64,000 nucleotides of DNA from Bacteroidales bacterium (GCA_029210725.1 JARGFM010000010.1:41252-105251), one strand, 5' to 3'; shown: positions 9,459-18,683, counted from the stretch's first letter. Numbers and translations are program-made. The notes: generated by a model from the sequence alone, not told the origin.

Positions 9459-10586
9459 TCAGGGAAGACTGATCATGCTTTGATACAGCTTTCCCGGTTC
9501 GGCGAATACCCATCGCTTCAGTTCCATTTCTGTGAGCCTGGACAGCACCACCTGTATGGGAAGCTCCGATAAGCTGCTGAGCTCTTCCACTCTCAGAGTA
9601 CCATGATGCGTAAGTAGTTCCAGCAGCCGCAATTCCTGTTCCGTAAAGGAGATTTTTCCGGAAGGTGTGCCGGCATGCTGATTTCCGTCTTCCGGCCAGT
9701 TCAGGTGGCCGATCACATCTTCAGCGGATTCTACCATGCCGGCCAGATTTTCCTTGATCAGTCTGTTACACCCTTTCGAACGGTCATCTGTCGCACGTCC
9801 CGGGACTGCCAGAACATCCCGCTGATAGGAAGAGGCCATGGCCGCCGTGATCAGGGCGCCTCCCGATGCTGCCGATTCCACCACCAGTGTGGCGCTGGCC
9901 ATGCCGGCAATAATTCTGTTCCGGCGCAAAAAATTATTACGTTCGGGGCCCATACCGGAGGGGAAATCAGTGACCAGGGCCCCCTGACTGCGAATCTTTT
10001 TAGAGGTTTCGCGGTGAGCATTTGGGTACAGTGTATGAAAGCCATGGCCCAGCACGGCTACGGTGGGAATCCCTCCTTCCAGGGCTGCCCGGTGGGCGAT
10101 AACATCAATGCCAAAAGCCAGTCCGCTGATAATCACCAGGTCTTTGATCCTGCTACTCAGATCCAGAACGATGGAACGGCACATTTCTTTTCCGTAAAAG
10201 GAGGCCCTCCGGGTTCCAACCACGCTTAAAGCCCTGCCGTGGCGGAGCCCGTCACTTCCCTGGCAATAAAGCAAGATGGGGGCGTCCTCGCATTCTTTTA
10301 AGCGTTGTGGGTATTCTGCATCCTCCAGATACAGGGCCGAGACCTGGTTTTTCTCCATAAATGCCATCTCCTTCTCCGCCTTTCCCAGCAGGGAGGATGA
10401 ATGGATGGATTCGGACATCAGCGGGCCAATTCCCGGGATCTTCTCCAGGGTGGTCCTGCTCATCCGGAATACCTCACGGGCCGAACCTGCTTCTTTGATC
10501 AGTTTTCGTGCGGTAACCGGCCCGATGGCAGGGGCCAGAGTCAGTGCTATCTGGTACTGAAGTTCAGGATGGAAGGAGCCGGACAT
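9459..10586 (-). CDS. dprA: DNA-processing protein DprA
   Basis: A 375-residue DprA/Smf protein, which binds incoming single-stranded DNA and loads RecA during transformation. An N-terminal helix-hairpin-helix part (LEKIPGIGPL) is followed by the Rossmann-like core: VVGTRRASFYG, ISGLAFGID, AVLGHGFHTLYP, FLRRNRIIAGM and VVESAASGGALITA. A C-terminal winged-helix domain spans roughly residues 310-370. All parts are intact. It is the last gene of an operon after proline dehydrogenase and a small membrane protein, 61 bases after the latter. Confidence 0.93.
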   Translation of the reverse strand: MSGSFHPELQYQIALTLAPAIGPVTARKLIKEAGSAREVFRMSRTTLEKIPGIGPLMSESIHSSSLLGKAEKEMAFMEKNQVSALYLEDAEYPQRLKECEDAPILLYCQGSDGLRHGRALSVVGTRRASFYGKEMCRSIVLDLSSRIKDLVIISGLAFGIDVIAHRAALEGGIPTVAVLGHGFHTLYPNAHRETSKKIRSQGALVTDFPSGMGPERNNFLRRNRIIAGMASATLVVESAASGGALITAAMASSYQRDVLAVPGRATDDRSKGCNRLIKENLAGMVESAEDVIGHLNWPEDGNQHAGTPSGKISFTEQELRLLELLTHHGTLRVEELSSLSELPIQVVLSRLTEMELKRWVFAEPGKLYQSMISLP

Positions 10587-10647
10587 CGTTTTTTGGGTTG
10601 ATGTGACGGGCGCCCTGCTTATCGATACATCGTCAGGAAAATCTGAC

Positions 10648-11133
10648 TCATGAACCGCTCCCTGAATACTTATTTAGTGAATCGAGCATTTTTTCCCTGA
10701 GCTCTTTGTCCATGGCCGACAGGCTGATTTTTGGGTAGGAGGCTATTTTGCCCCGGAAATTCTGGTGAAGGATCAGCATTTGCTGTGTTCCGAACAGAAA
10801 TGGTTTGAGCTCATATTTCACAAATTGCTTTTTCGGAATCTCGATGGAGTTCTTCCGGCTGGTAAACATACTTATCGGGTAGTAACGTACCACGATCATC
10901 TCTCCCCGGTCGCTGTAGGCAACAAAGTAGGGACGTTTCAAATAATTGATCCAGTTGATGGCCAGGTAAACCACCGAAATCAGAATCATGATGTGGTATT
11001 TGCCAAAGGGCGAACCCGAAAAGTCAAACCAGTCTACAAACACCAGGAGCAGGATGATCAGGGCAAAGACAGTGGTCATTACCAGCCTGCTCAACCAGAT
11101 GTGGTAGGTGTTTTTCTGGTTATCTATGTTCAT
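10648..11133 (-). CDS. Two-helix membrane protein with PH-like tail
   Basis: A 161-residue protein with two membrane helices at about residues 15-34 and 46-62, followed by a mainly beta-strand cytoplasmic region (ADRGEMI-type turn, VVRYYPIS, KKQFVKYEL) resembling the bacterial PH-like fold. Family not identified with certainty. Its start overlaps the end of the proline dehydrogenase gene by 14 bases, so the two are probably co-translated. Confidence 0.7.
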   Translation of the reverse strand: MNIDNQKNTYHIWLSRLVMTTVFALIILLLVFVDWFDFSGSPFGKYHIMILISVVYLAINWINYLKRPYFVAYSDRGEMIVVRYYPISMFTSRKNSIEIPKKQFVKYELKPFLFGTQQMLILHQNFRGKIASYPKISLSAMDKELREKMLDSLNKYSGSGS

Positions 11134-12298
11134 TTTTTCTCCGTTGCCGCTCCCTTTTGATCAGGGCAAGTTCCCTGCCGGTCTGCCCTTTAACCGAAGT
11201 ATTCTCTTCCACCCGTCGCATCAGGTAGGGCAGTACAAAACGAACCGGACCGTAAGGTACATATTTTGCAACATTAAAACCAGCAGCCGACAAATTGAAA
11301 CTGATGTGTTCGCTCATGCCATAGAGCTGGGAGAACCAGATCCGTTTATCCGCAGGATCCACCCCCTGCCCGATCATCATCTCGGCCAGGTATTTGCTGC
11401 TGAATTCGTTATGTGTTCCGTTGAAAATGGAGACCACATCCAGGTTTTCCATGGAGATCTTCAGGGCCAGGTTGTAATCCCTGTCCGTACTTTCCCGGTC
11501 GGGCTGTATGGGATCTTCATAGCCCATGCTGGCCGCTCGTGCCCGTTCCCTCTCCATATAGGCTCCTCTGACAAACTTGGCTCCCAGGAAGAATTTCTCT
11601 TTGCGGGCCGTTTCAATGTCCTTTTCGAGAATGGAGATCCGGTCGTGCCGGTACATCTGGTAAGTGTTGAATACAATGCATTTTTCTTTGTTATACAGCT
11701 GCATCATTTCCATCACCACTGTATCGATAAAATGCTGGATATAAGTATCCTCTGCATCGATCATAATGGGGATGTCATGTTCATAGGCCGTACGGCAGAG
11801 CGTATTGATCCTTTGACGGAATTTTTCACCCTCCTCCAGGATTTTTTTATCGGGAGTTGTATCACTGCTGAGGATTTCAAGGGCCTTATGACTTCCGAAC
11901 GCAGTGGGCTTGAATACCGCAAAGGGAATGTCCGGATTACTGCCTGCATTCTTCACGGCCCGGAGCGTCTCCTCCAGTGCCGCATTTATGGCTTTCTCTG
12001 TTTCCTTTCCTTCCACCGAGTAATCGAGAATGGAATAAACATTGGCCTTCTTGAGCTTTTCAACAGCCCCCTGGCAGTCCTCCAGCGTTTCACCTCCCAC
12101 AAAATGTTTGAACGCGGTGGGCTTAACGATCCAGCCCACGGGGATCCTGAGTGCCGAGAACACTTTGATCACGGGGTTGCCAATTTTCACCAGGATGGGG
12201 TAGGAGATCAGTTTAAACAATATATATGCCCTGCGAAGATCGCGGTCCGACTTGATCCGGAAAGCCGTCTTTGTATCTTCAAAATTGATTTCTTTCAT
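11120..12298 (-). CDS. Proline dehydrogenase
   Basis: A 392-residue FAD-dependent proline dehydrogenase, first step of proline breakdown to glutamate through P5C; it passes electrons to the quinone pool. The beta-alpha barrel shows MIDAEDTYIQ, NTYQMYRHD, KFVRGAYMERER (the conserved basic and Arg residues of the active site), FNGTHNE and SQLYGMSEHIS near the C-terminal substrate lid. It is the stand-alone enzyme, with no fused P5C dehydrogenase. First gene of an operon with the PH-like membrane protein and dprA; divergent from aroA. Confidence 0.92.
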   Translation of the reverse strand: MKEINFEDTKTAFRIKSDRDLRRAYILFKLISYPILVKIGNPVIKVFSALRIPVGWIVKPTAFKHFVGGETLEDCQGAVEKLKKANVYSILDYSVEGKETEKAINAALEETLRAVKNAGSNPDIPFAVFKPTAFGSHKALEILSSDTTPDKKILEEGEKFRQRINTLCRTAYEHDIPIMIDAEDTYIQHFIDTVVMEMMQLYNKEKCIVFNTYQMYRHDRISILEKDIETARKEKFFLGAKFVRGAYMERERARAASMGYEDPIQPDRESTDRDYNLALKISMENLDVVSIFNGTHNEFSSKYLAEMMIGQGVDPADKRIWFSQLYGMSEHISFNLSAAGFNVAKYVPYGPVRFVLPYLMRRVEENTSVKGQTGRELALIKRERQRRKNEHR

Positions 12299-12321
12299 GG
12301 TATACGTTCGCTTGCTTTTAG

Positions 12322-12355
12322 TTGAGGCCGCAATATATGCTAATTATTATCTTTG
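12322..12355 (+). promoter_or_regulatory. Candidate aroA promoter, ATG-adjacent
   Basis: TATCTTTG (12348-12355) fits TAnnTTTG and ends only four bases before the aroA ATG. A TTG at 12322-12324 lies 23 bases upstream, slightly far for a -33 element. If used, the mRNA would start at or within a few bases of the start codon. Confidence 0.5.
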
Positions 12356-12359
12356 ATAT

Positions 12360-13586
12360 ATGAAAAAAGTCATTTCTGCTCCCAAAAAAGCAGTCAGGGA
12401 TACCATTTATATCCCCTCCTCCAAAAGCATCTCCAACCGGATGCTGATTATCCGCGCCCTCGCTTCTTCGGGAGGATCCCTGTATAATTTGTCGGACAGT
12501 GATGACACCCTTGTTTTACGTATGGCGCTTGATAATGCAGGAGATGTAAAAGACGTGGGACATGCAGGAACCGCCATGCGTTTCCTGGCTGCCTACCTCT
12601 CCACACGACGCGGGGAGGTGATCCTGACAGGCTCCCGGAGGATGAAACAGCGCCCGGTAGGGCCCCTGGTGGATGCACTAAAACAGCTTGGGGCCCGTGT
12701 GAGCTACCTGGAGTCGGAAGGTTGCCCTCCGCTGAAGATAACAGGGGGAGATCTGAAGGGGGGAAGGCTGGAAATCGACGCAGGAATCAGCAGTCAGTTC
12801 ATCAGTGCCCTGATGATGATCGGACCGGTGCTGGAGGGGGGGCTTATCATTCATCTGAAGGGAGAGGTGGTTTCGGCCTCTTATCTGCAGATGACCCTGG
12901 CATTGATGAACCGTTGCGGTGCGGGAGCAAGTTTTGATGGCAGGAGGATCGTCGTGCCACAGGGAACCTACCAGGTGAAGGATTTCAGGGTGGAATCGGA
13001 CTGGAGCGGGGCTTCTTACTGGTTCCAGGTGGCCGCACTTTTTCCCGGTTCCGATATTCTCTTACCCAATTTGTGCGCGGACAGCCTTCAGGGGGATGCG
13101 GCTCTGGTCCGGATTTTTGAACCTTTAGGTGTCCTGGCCACCTTTGGTGAGGAGGGGCTGAGAATACGCTCTCAAATCATGGAATTGCCGGATCGCGTTG
13201 AATATGATTTTACCCTTTGCCCCGATCTGGTGCAGACCCTGGCAGTTAGCCTCTGTGCCCTGGGGATTCCCTTCCGTTTTACCGGTACCATCACCCTGCG
13301 GGTGAAGGAGACAGACCGCCTGGCAGCTCTTCAGAACGAACTGAAGCGGACAGGTTTTGTGCTTAGCGCCGATCGCCGGGGGGAATGGCTGGACTGGGAC
13401 GGAATGCACTGCGAGCCTGATGCCAGTCCGGTCATAAAGACGTATCACGATCATCGCATGGCCCTGGCCTTTGCCCCGCTGGCCATCAAACTGGGGAAGA
13501 TTGTCATTGAAGATCCCTCCGTGGTGAGCAAATCCTATCCCGGATACTGGAACGACCTGGAAAAGGCGGGTTTCAGAATCACTTAA
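12360..13586 (+). CDS. aroA: EPSP synthase (3-phosphoshikimate 1-carboxyvinyltransferase)
   Basis: A 408-residue enzyme that joins PEP to shikimate-3-phosphate in the pathway to aromatic amino acids. Family marks are IPSSKSISNRM near the N-terminus, GHAGTAMRFLAAYL, GSRRMKQRPVGPL, GGISSQFISALMM-like text, VKETDRLAALQNEL and YHDHRMALAFAPLA. At 408 residues it is slightly shorter than the usual 420-430. The stop shares the tetramer TTAA with the stop of convergent tadA. Confidence 0.93.
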   Translation: MKKVISAPKKAVRDTIYIPSSKSISNRMLIIRALASSGGSLYNLSDSDDTLVLRMALDNAGDVKDVGHAGTAMRFLAAYLSTRRGEVILTGSRRMKQRPVGPLVDALKQLGARVSYLESEGCPPLKITGGDLKGGRLEIDAGISSQFISALMMIGPVLEGGLIIHLKGEVVSASYLQMTLALMNRCGAGASFDGRRIVVPQGTYQVKDFRVESDWSGASYWFQVAALFPGSDILLPNLCADSLQGDAALVRIFEPLGVLATFGEEGLRIRSQIMELPDRVEYDFTLCPDLVQTLAVSLCALGIPFRFTGTITLRVKETDRLAALQNELKRTGFVLSADRRGEWLDWDGMHCEPDASPVIKTYHDHRMALAFAPLAIKLGKIVIEDPSVVSKSYPGYWNDLEKAGFRIT

Positions 13587-14041
13587 TTCTGCTTGTTTCG
13601 CTGATTTCGAAAAAACTCTTTCAGGAGGCCGGATGCCTCCTTCTCCAGGATGCCGGAGTTCTGTTCTGTTCGCTTATGCAGGAGCTTCCCGTCCATTCGT
13701 GAAAAGCCCTCTTTGGGATCTGAAGCTGCAAAGACTATCCTGGAAAGCTGAGCCCACCTGGTAGCCGCGGCACACATTATGCAGGGCTCCAGGGTCACAT
13801 AGAGGGTGCACCCGCTCAGGTATTTGGCCCCCAGATAGTTGGATGCTGCAGTGATAGCAATCATTTCGGCATGGGCGGTCACATCATTCAGCTGCTGGGT
13901 CATGTTATGGGCCCTGGCAATGATCCGCTTCTGATTCACCACCACGGCACCTACAGGAACCTCATCCAGCTCCAGGGCTTTGTGCGCTTCCTTAAGTGCT
14001 TCATTCATAAAATATTCGTCCGAGAACAGGGGATAAGTCAT
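13583..14041 (-). CDS. tadA: tRNA adenosine deaminase / nucleoside deaminase
   Basis: A 152-residue zinc deaminase of the cytidine-deaminase fold. The zinc site is HAEMIAI (His and catalytic Glu) and LEPCIMCAAA (two Cys). Closest type is TadA, which makes inosine at tRNA-Arg position 34; a guanine-deaminase-like role cannot be excluded, and the C-terminal FSRMDGKLLHK segment is somewhat unlike E. coli TadA. Ten upstream in-frame codons exist to 14071, but they run into the -7 element at 14069-14076, so the ATG at 14041 is chosen. Divergent from aspS. Confidence 0.82.
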   Translation of the reverse strand: MTYPLFSDEYFMNEALKEAHKALELDEVPVGAVVVNQKRIIARAHNMTQQLNDVTAHAEMIAITAASNYLGAKYLSGCTLYVTLEPCIMCAAATRWAQLSRIVFAASDPKEGFSRMDGKLLHKRTEQNSGILEKEASGLLKEFFRNQRNKQN

Positions 14042-14052
14042 CTTAAAGTTGC

Positions 14053-14060
14053 TAAATTTG
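14053..14060 (+). promoter_or_regulatory. Candidate aspS -7 element
   Basis: TAAATTTG on the plus strand, 31 bases before the aspS ATG. No good -33 partner is seen. It lies back to back with the tadA element at 14069-14076. Confidence 0.4.
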
Positions 14061-14068
14061 CAGCTCAA

Positions 14069-14076
14069 CAAAGTTA
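14069..14076 (-). promoter_or_regulatory. Candidate tadA -7 element
   Basis: TAACTTTG on the minus strand, 27 bases before the tadA ATG at 14041. Confidence 0.4.
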
Positions 14077-14091
14077 CAAAAATAGAATCTT

Positions 14092-15846
14092 ATGTACAGG
14101 ACACACCATTGCGGACAGTTGAATATGAAGAAGGTGGGTGAGAGAGTGATACTCTCCGGCTGGGTTCAGAAATCGAGAGACCTGGGAGGAATGACCTTTG
14201 TCGACCTGCGCGACCGCTATGGAATCACGCAACTGGTTTTTAACATGGAAAGCGATTCAGGCCTGTGTAAAAAGGCCCGGAAGCTGGGAAGGGAATTTGT
14301 CATCAGGGTGGAAGGAAGTGTGGCAGAGCGAAGCAATAAAAATCCACAGATGAGCACCGGTGATATTGAGATTCTGGTGGAAAACCTGGAGGTCCTGAAC
14401 AGCTCCATAACGCCTCCCTTTACCATTGAGGAAAATACAGACGGGGGAGATGATCTCCGTATGAAATACCGGTACCTGGATCTGCGGCGGAAGGTGGTCA
14501 GGGAAAACCTCCAACTGCGGCACCGTATGGCCTTTGAAATCCGGAAATACCTGAGTGAAGAAGGATTCCTGGAGGTGGAAACCCCGGTTCTGATCAAGTC
14601 CACCCCGGAAGGGGCCCGGGACTTTGTGGTGCCATCGCGGATGAATCCGGGAGAATTCTATGCGCTGCCCCAATCCCCCCAGACCTTTAAGCAGTTGCTG
14701 ATGGTGGCAGGCTTCGATAAATATTTTCAGATCGTTAAGTGCTTCAGGGATGAAGACCTGCGGGCCGACCGCCAGCCGGAATTTACCCAGATCGACTGCG
14801 AAATGTCCTTTGTCGAACGCGACGATGTGCTGGCCGCTTTCGAGGGACTGGCCAGGCACCTGTTCCGAACGATCAAAGAGGTGGACATTGATGGAGATTT
14901 TCCAAAGATGCCTTATTCCGAGGCCAAAAGCCGGTATGGAAACGACAAGCCCGATATACGCTTTGGCATGGAGCTCAGTGAGTTGTCTGATCTGGTGAAA
15001 GGGAAAGGCTTCCAGGTATTTGACTCGGTGGAATATGTGGGTGGAATATGTGCCCGGGGCTGTGCGGAATACAGCCGCAAGCAGCTGGATGCATTGACCG
15101 ACTGGGTGAAGCGTCCCCAATTAGGAATGAAAGGATTGGTTTATGTGAAATACAACGAAGACGGCACCCTGAAATCGTCGGTAGACAAGTTTTACGATGA
15201 AGCTGCCCTGAAGCAGTGGACGGATCTTTTCGGGGCCAGGCCGGGTGATCTGATCCTGGTACTTGCCGGCGAACAGGAGCTAACTCTGAAAGCCCTCAGT
15301 GAACTGAGACTGGAGATGGGAGAGAGACTGGGACTGCGCGATCCAAATATCTTCAGACCTTTGTGGGTGGTAGATTTTCCATTGCTGGAGTGGGACGAGG
15401 AGACGAAGAGGTTCCATGCCATGCATCATCCCTTTACCAGTCCCTACGAGGAGGACCTGGAACTCTTCCGGACCGATCCGGGTAAAGTTCGTGCCAAGGC
15501 CTACGACCTAGTCATTAACGGGGTGGAGATTGGTGGAGGCTCCATCCGGATCCATGATGAAGAAATGCAGAAACTGATGTTCGATAAACTGGGTTTCACC
15601 GGGGAAGAGGCCCGGAAGCAGTTCGGCTTTCTGATGAGCGCTTTTCGTTACGGGGCACCTCCTCACGGGGGGATCGCTTTTGGCTTCGACCGTTGGGTGG
15701 CCCTTTTTGCAGGCATTGAATCGATTCGTGATGTGATTGCTTTCCCGAAAAACAACGCGGGTCGCGATATGATGATCGATACTCCTTCTGCCATCTCCGA
15801 AGATCAACTTAAGGAACTCTTCCTGAAGGTGGATCTGAAGCTCTGA
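14092..15846 (+). CDS. aspS: Aspartyl-tRNA synthetase
   Basis: A 584-residue class IIb synthetase charging tRNA-Asp. The N-terminal OB-fold anticodon domain ([15 protein letters not shown]) is followed by the catalytic core with motif 2 ([18 protein letters not shown]) and motif 3 ([12 protein letters not shown]). The bacterial GAD insertion domain lies between, at roughly residues 290-420, as expected for the bacterial-length enzyme. ATG start at 14092; divergent from tadA. Confidence 0.96.
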   Translation: MYRTHHCGQLNMKKVGERVILSGWVQKSRDLGGMTFVDLRDRYGITQLVFNMESDSGLCKKARKLGREFVIRVEGSVAERSNKNPQMSTGDIEILVENLEVLNSSITPPFTIEENTDGGDDLRMKYRYLDLRRKVVRENLQLRHRMAFEIRKYLSEEGFLEVETPVLIKSTPEGARDFVVPSRMNPGEFYALPQSPQTFKQLLMVAGFDKYFQIVKCFRDEDLRADRQPEFTQIDCEMSFVERDDVLAAFEGLARHLFRTIKEVDIDGDFPKMPYSEAKSRYGNDKPDIRFGMELSELSDLVKGKGFQVFDSVEYVGGICARGCAEYSRKQLDALTDWVKRPQLGMKGLVYVKYNEDGTLKSSVDKFYDEAALKQWTDLFGARPGDLILVLAGEQELTLKALSELRLEMGERLGLRDPNIFRPLWVVDFPLLEWDEETKRFHAMHHPFTSPYEEDLELFRTDPGKVRAKAYDLVINGVEIGGGSIRIHDEEMQKLMFDKLGFTGEEARKQFGFLMSAFRYGAPPHGGIAFGFDRWVALFAGIESIRDVIAFPKNNAGRDMMIDTPSAISEDQLKELFLKVDLKL

Positions 15847-15911
15847 GACATGCAGGCTGTATCAGGATCCATACAGGTTTCTGATTTCTGCCCTGCACCA
15901 TGTTTCCGGCA

Positions 15912-15945
15912 CCATGGTCTTCACCTTCGGGTGCTGTCATGGCAC
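15912..15945. other. UUCG-type hairpin after aspS
   Basis: The palindrome ccatg...cacc-ttcg-ggtg...catgg can fold into a two-part stem capped by a TTCG tetraloop. No T-run follows on either strand, so it is not a clear terminator; it may stabilise the aspS 3' end. Confidence 0.3.
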
Positions 15946-15965
15946 GGCGACCGAAGATGAACCGC

Positions 15966-15996
15966 TTGTATTAGAATTAGCTATGCACTATTTTTG
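15966..15996 (+). promoter_or_regulatory. Promoter of acyltransferase-like gene, ATG-adjacent
   Basis: TTG (15966-15968), a 20-base spacer, then TATTTTTG (15989-15996) fits the Bacteroidota promoter pattern well. The -7 element ends six bases before the ATG at 16003, so the transcript should have almost no leader; this also rules out the TTG start at 15994. Confidence 0.6.
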
Positions 15997-16002
15997 ATAG
16001 CT

Positions 16003-17109
16003 ATGACTGATTTATCTTCCTCCCCAAAACCGGAACGGCTGTTATCGCTTGATTTTTTCCGGGGCGCGACCATGTTTTTGTTGATCGCCGAATTTACCCA
16101 CCTGTTCTCTTATCTGTACGATCCTTCGCTGGAAGGGTCATTCATCCATACCATTGCTGAGCAGTTCCATCACCATCCCTGGAACGGACTTCGTTTCTGG
16201 GACCTGATACAGCCCTACTTCATGTTTATTGTGGGGGTGGCCATGCCCTACTCATTTTCGAATCGTATAAAGCGCGGCCATTCCCGGGCACAAATCACCC
16301 GGCATGCCATCCAGAGAGCCTTTCTGCTCCTGTTTCTTGGATGGGCGCTTTACTGCATCGATCCGGGGGAGATCGTATTTCGTTTTCAGAATGTACTGGC
16401 TCAGCTTTCCGTGACTTATATCCTGGCCTTCCTGGTCATGAAGAAAAAGCCGTGGGTTCAGATTGGCTTCTCCTTTGCGCTTATTGCTCTGACTGAAATT
16501 ATATACAGAGGTTTTTGGGTGGAAGGCTTTAACCATGCCTTCGTGCCCAATGAGAATTTCGGAACCTGGCTGGATTTGCAATACGGAGGCGCCGATCTGC
16601 ATGGACACTGGGTCTCATTTAATGCCATTCCCACCACGGCCCATACCATCTGGGGAGTTCTCGCTGGCCAGTTGCTTATGAGCCAGAGAAGGGCGGGCCA
16701 AAAGCTGAAGATCTTAATAATAGCCGGGGTTATTGGTGTTGTTGTCGGGTATGGTCTCAGTCCCATTACACCGATTATCAAGAGAATAAGCACCTCTACT
16801 TTTGTTATAGTGACCGGAGGCTGGACCTTTCTGACACTGGCCTTTTCCTACTGGCTGATTGATATGAAAAAGCGGCAGAAGTGGTCGGTCTTTTTCAGGG
16901 TGGTGGGAATGAACCCTCTTTTTATATACCTTTTTGCCCATGTGGGCGGGGCGGTCTTTATTGAAGCTATCCTGCATCCCTTTACCTTTGCCCTCTTTGG
17001 CTGGATGGGAACACTAAGCGCATCCATTCTGACCAGCGCCCTCGTTTTGTTTATCCTGTGGTATATATGTCAATGGCTCCATAAGCATAAGATTTACATA
17101 AGGATTTAA
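16003..17109 (+). CDS. Heparan-glucosaminide acetyltransferase-like membrane protein (DUF5009 type)
   Basis: A 368-residue polytopic membrane protein with about ten helices. The opening LSLDFFRGATMFLLI and the following GLRFWDLIQPYFMFIVGVAMPYSF match the NagX/HGSNAT-like group, which carries acetyl groups across membranes onto sugars in the characterised eukaryotic member. The bacterial substrate is unknown. It is followed 22 bases later by a lipoprotein amidohydrolase, and the two probably form an operon, which would fit work on an envelope or periplasmic substrate (inference). Confidence 0.82.
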   Translation: MTDLSSSPKPERLLSLDFFRGATMFLLIAEFTHLFSYLYDPSLEGSFIHTIAEQFHHHPWNGLRFWDLIQPYFMFIVGVAMPYSFSNRIKRGHSRAQITRHAIQRAFLLLFLGWALYCIDPGEIVFRFQNVLAQLSVTYILAFLVMKKKPWVQIGFSFALIALTEIIYRGFWVEGFNHAFVPNENFGTWLDLQYGGADLHGHWVSFNAIPTTAHTIWGVLAGQLLMSQRRAGQKLKILIIAGVIGVVVGYGLSPITPIIKRISTSTFVIVTGGWTFLTLAFSYWLIDMKKRQKWSVFFRVVGMNPLFIYLFAHVGGAVFIEAILHPFTFALFGWMGTLSASILTSALVLFILWYICQWLHKHKIYIRI

Positions 17110-17131
17110 GCACTTATTAAAAGCACAGATC

Positions 17132-18190
17132 ATGATCAGAAGACTATTAATTCCTGTTTTGGCAGGCTTCCTGACGGGATGCTCCCTCACTTCCGGTAAG
17201 CAGGAACTTTATCACCTGATGACCAAAACGGATGCCCATGTGCATATCCGCACTGCGGATCCGGCCATCATGGAGTTTGCCCGTTCGGAAGGGTTTAAGC
17301 TGCTCACCATCAATACACGCTCCGAAAGCCAGAAGAATATTGATGAACAGCGTGAATATGCCATGAATATGAAGGACCGGTACCCGGATGATATCAGCTG
17401 GCTGGCCACCTTTTCCATGGAAGGTTTTGAGGAGTCCGGATGGGCGGAGGAGGTGGTCCGCAAACTCCGGGAGGATCTGGACCGGGGTGCTTCCGGATTT
17501 AAGATCTGGAAGGACATCGGGATGACCTTTCGCGACAGTCTGGGACATTTTGTTTTTCTGGATGATCCCCTTTTTGAGCCTGTGCTGAGTTTTATGCAGG
17601 CCAGTGGAAAACCACTGCTGACCCATATCGGAGAACCGAGGAACTGCTGGCTTCCGGTCGATTCGATGACCGTAAACGGCGATAAGAGCTACTTCACCAA
17701 CAACCCGCAATACCACATGTACCTGCATCCCGATTATCCCTCCCACGAAAGGCTGATGGAATCCAGGGATCATGTGCTGGCTACCTACCCCGCCCTGAAC
17801 ATGATCGGGGCCCACCTGGGCAGCCTGGAGTGGGATGTGGATGTGCTGGCAGGAAGGCTGGAACGCTATCCCAATTTTGCAGTGGACCTGGCAGCCCGGG
17901 TTTGCCATCTCCAGGTCCAGGATAGAGAGAAGGTCCGCGCATTTATGATCCGCTTCCAGGACCGGATCCTTTATGCCACCGACCTGGGGGTCACCGATAA
18001 CAACGTTGAGAACAGGATTGAATGGCTGGAGAAGGAGTGGCATTACGACTGGGCCTATTTTGCCGGCGACAGCCTGATGAGCTCCCGGAACGTGGAGCAT
18101 GCATTCATGGGACTGGACCTGGATGAAGAAGTTCTCCGGAAAATCTTTTACAGCAATGCCTTGGAATGGTATCCGGGGGTTTTTGAGTGA
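17132..18190 (+). CDS. Lipoprotein of amidohydrolase family
   Basis: A 352-residue protein with a lipoprotein signal (lipobox LTGC, Cys17), so it should be anchored in an envelope membrane. The rest is an amidohydrolase-2 type TIM barrel: DAHVHIR near the N-terminus, GFKIWKDIG, LLTHIGEPRN, MIGAHLGSLEW and LYATDLG near the end. The metal-binding His and Asp positions are present, so it is likely active. Substrate unknown. It sits just after the acyltransferase-like membrane gene with the same orientation. Confidence 0.82.
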   Translation: MIRRLLIPVLAGFLTGCSLTSGKQELYHLMTKTDAHVHIRTADPAIMEFARSEGFKLLTINTRSESQKNIDEQREYAMNMKDRYPDDISWLATFSMEGFEESGWAEEVVRKLREDLDRGASGFKIWKDIGMTFRDSLGHFVFLDDPLFEPVLSFMQASGKPLLTHIGEPRNCWLPVDSMTVNGDKSYFTNNPQYHMYLHPDYPSHERLMESRDHVLATYPALNMIGAHLGSLEWDVDVLAGRLERYPNFAVDLAARVCHLQVQDREKVRAFMIRFQDRILYATDLGVTDNNVENRIEWLEKEWHYDWAYFAGDSLMSSRNVEHAFMGLDLDEEVLRKIFYSNALEWYPGVFE

Positions 18191-18256
18191 TCCATACAGA
18201 AACGGTGGCCAGAAGGCTCGGATTGTTGAAGCACTCTCAGAATGATTATTTGTGCA

Positions 18257-18264
18257 TAACTTTG
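18257..18264 (+). promoter_or_regulatory. Candidate -7 element for STAS gene
   Basis: TAACTTTG, matching TAnnTTTG. It lies downstream of the first possible start codon (18252), which argues that translation begins at 18291 or 18336. Confidence 0.4.
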
Positions 18265-18335
18265 CGGCATTTAATTTCGGGGTGAAAAAGATGCCCGTTA
18301 CTTTGTACCTGTATATTTGTGACCCACATAGAGAG

Positions 18336-18683
18336 ATGCTAAAAATTGCAAAAGACGATAATCAGTACCGGGTGGAGTTGTTCCAGGTAAACAAACTGAA
18401 TATCCTGGTTTCAGAGCTGGTCAGGCAACAGTTGCTTGAACTGGTCGAAACACCCGGTGTAAGCGTGGTTTTTAATCTGGATGATGTTCGGTTTATCGAC
18501 TCTGCCGGCTTTCATGTGCTTGTGGAGCTTGCCGACCGGGCCAGGGAGGCCGGGAGCCAGTTTAAACTCAGCAATATCACCGATGAGGTCATGGAACTCA
18601 TTAAGCTGACGGAGCTGGGGAACCGTTTTGATATGATCAGCTGCGCGAATACCGGAGAAAAGATACTGATGGAGCTGGACTAG
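18336..18683 (+). CDS. STAS-domain anti-anti-sigma-like protein
   Basis: A 115-residue single STAS domain: strand LNILVSEL, the central VVFNLDDVRFIDSAGFHVLVEL with the serine of the D-S-A-G site that is phosphorylated in SpoIIAA-type antagonists, and KLSNITDEVMELIKLTEL. It probably regulates a partner by phosphorylation-controlled binding. Starts at 18252 (GTG) and 18291 (ATG) are possible in the same frame; 18336 gives a clean domain start. No partner kinase or sigma factor is adjacent. The stop tetramer CTAG is shared with miaB. Confidence 0.8.
   Translation: MLKIAKDDNQYRVELFQVNKLNILVSELVRQQLLELVETPGVSVVFNLDDVRFIDSAGFHVLVELADRAREAGSQFKLSNITDEVMELIKLTELGNRFDMISCANTGEKILMELD

Noticed and set aside
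11108-12325. A 405-codon open frame opposite proline dehydrogenase
   Set aside because: No recognisable domain; the opposite strand encodes a clear enzyme through its whole length.
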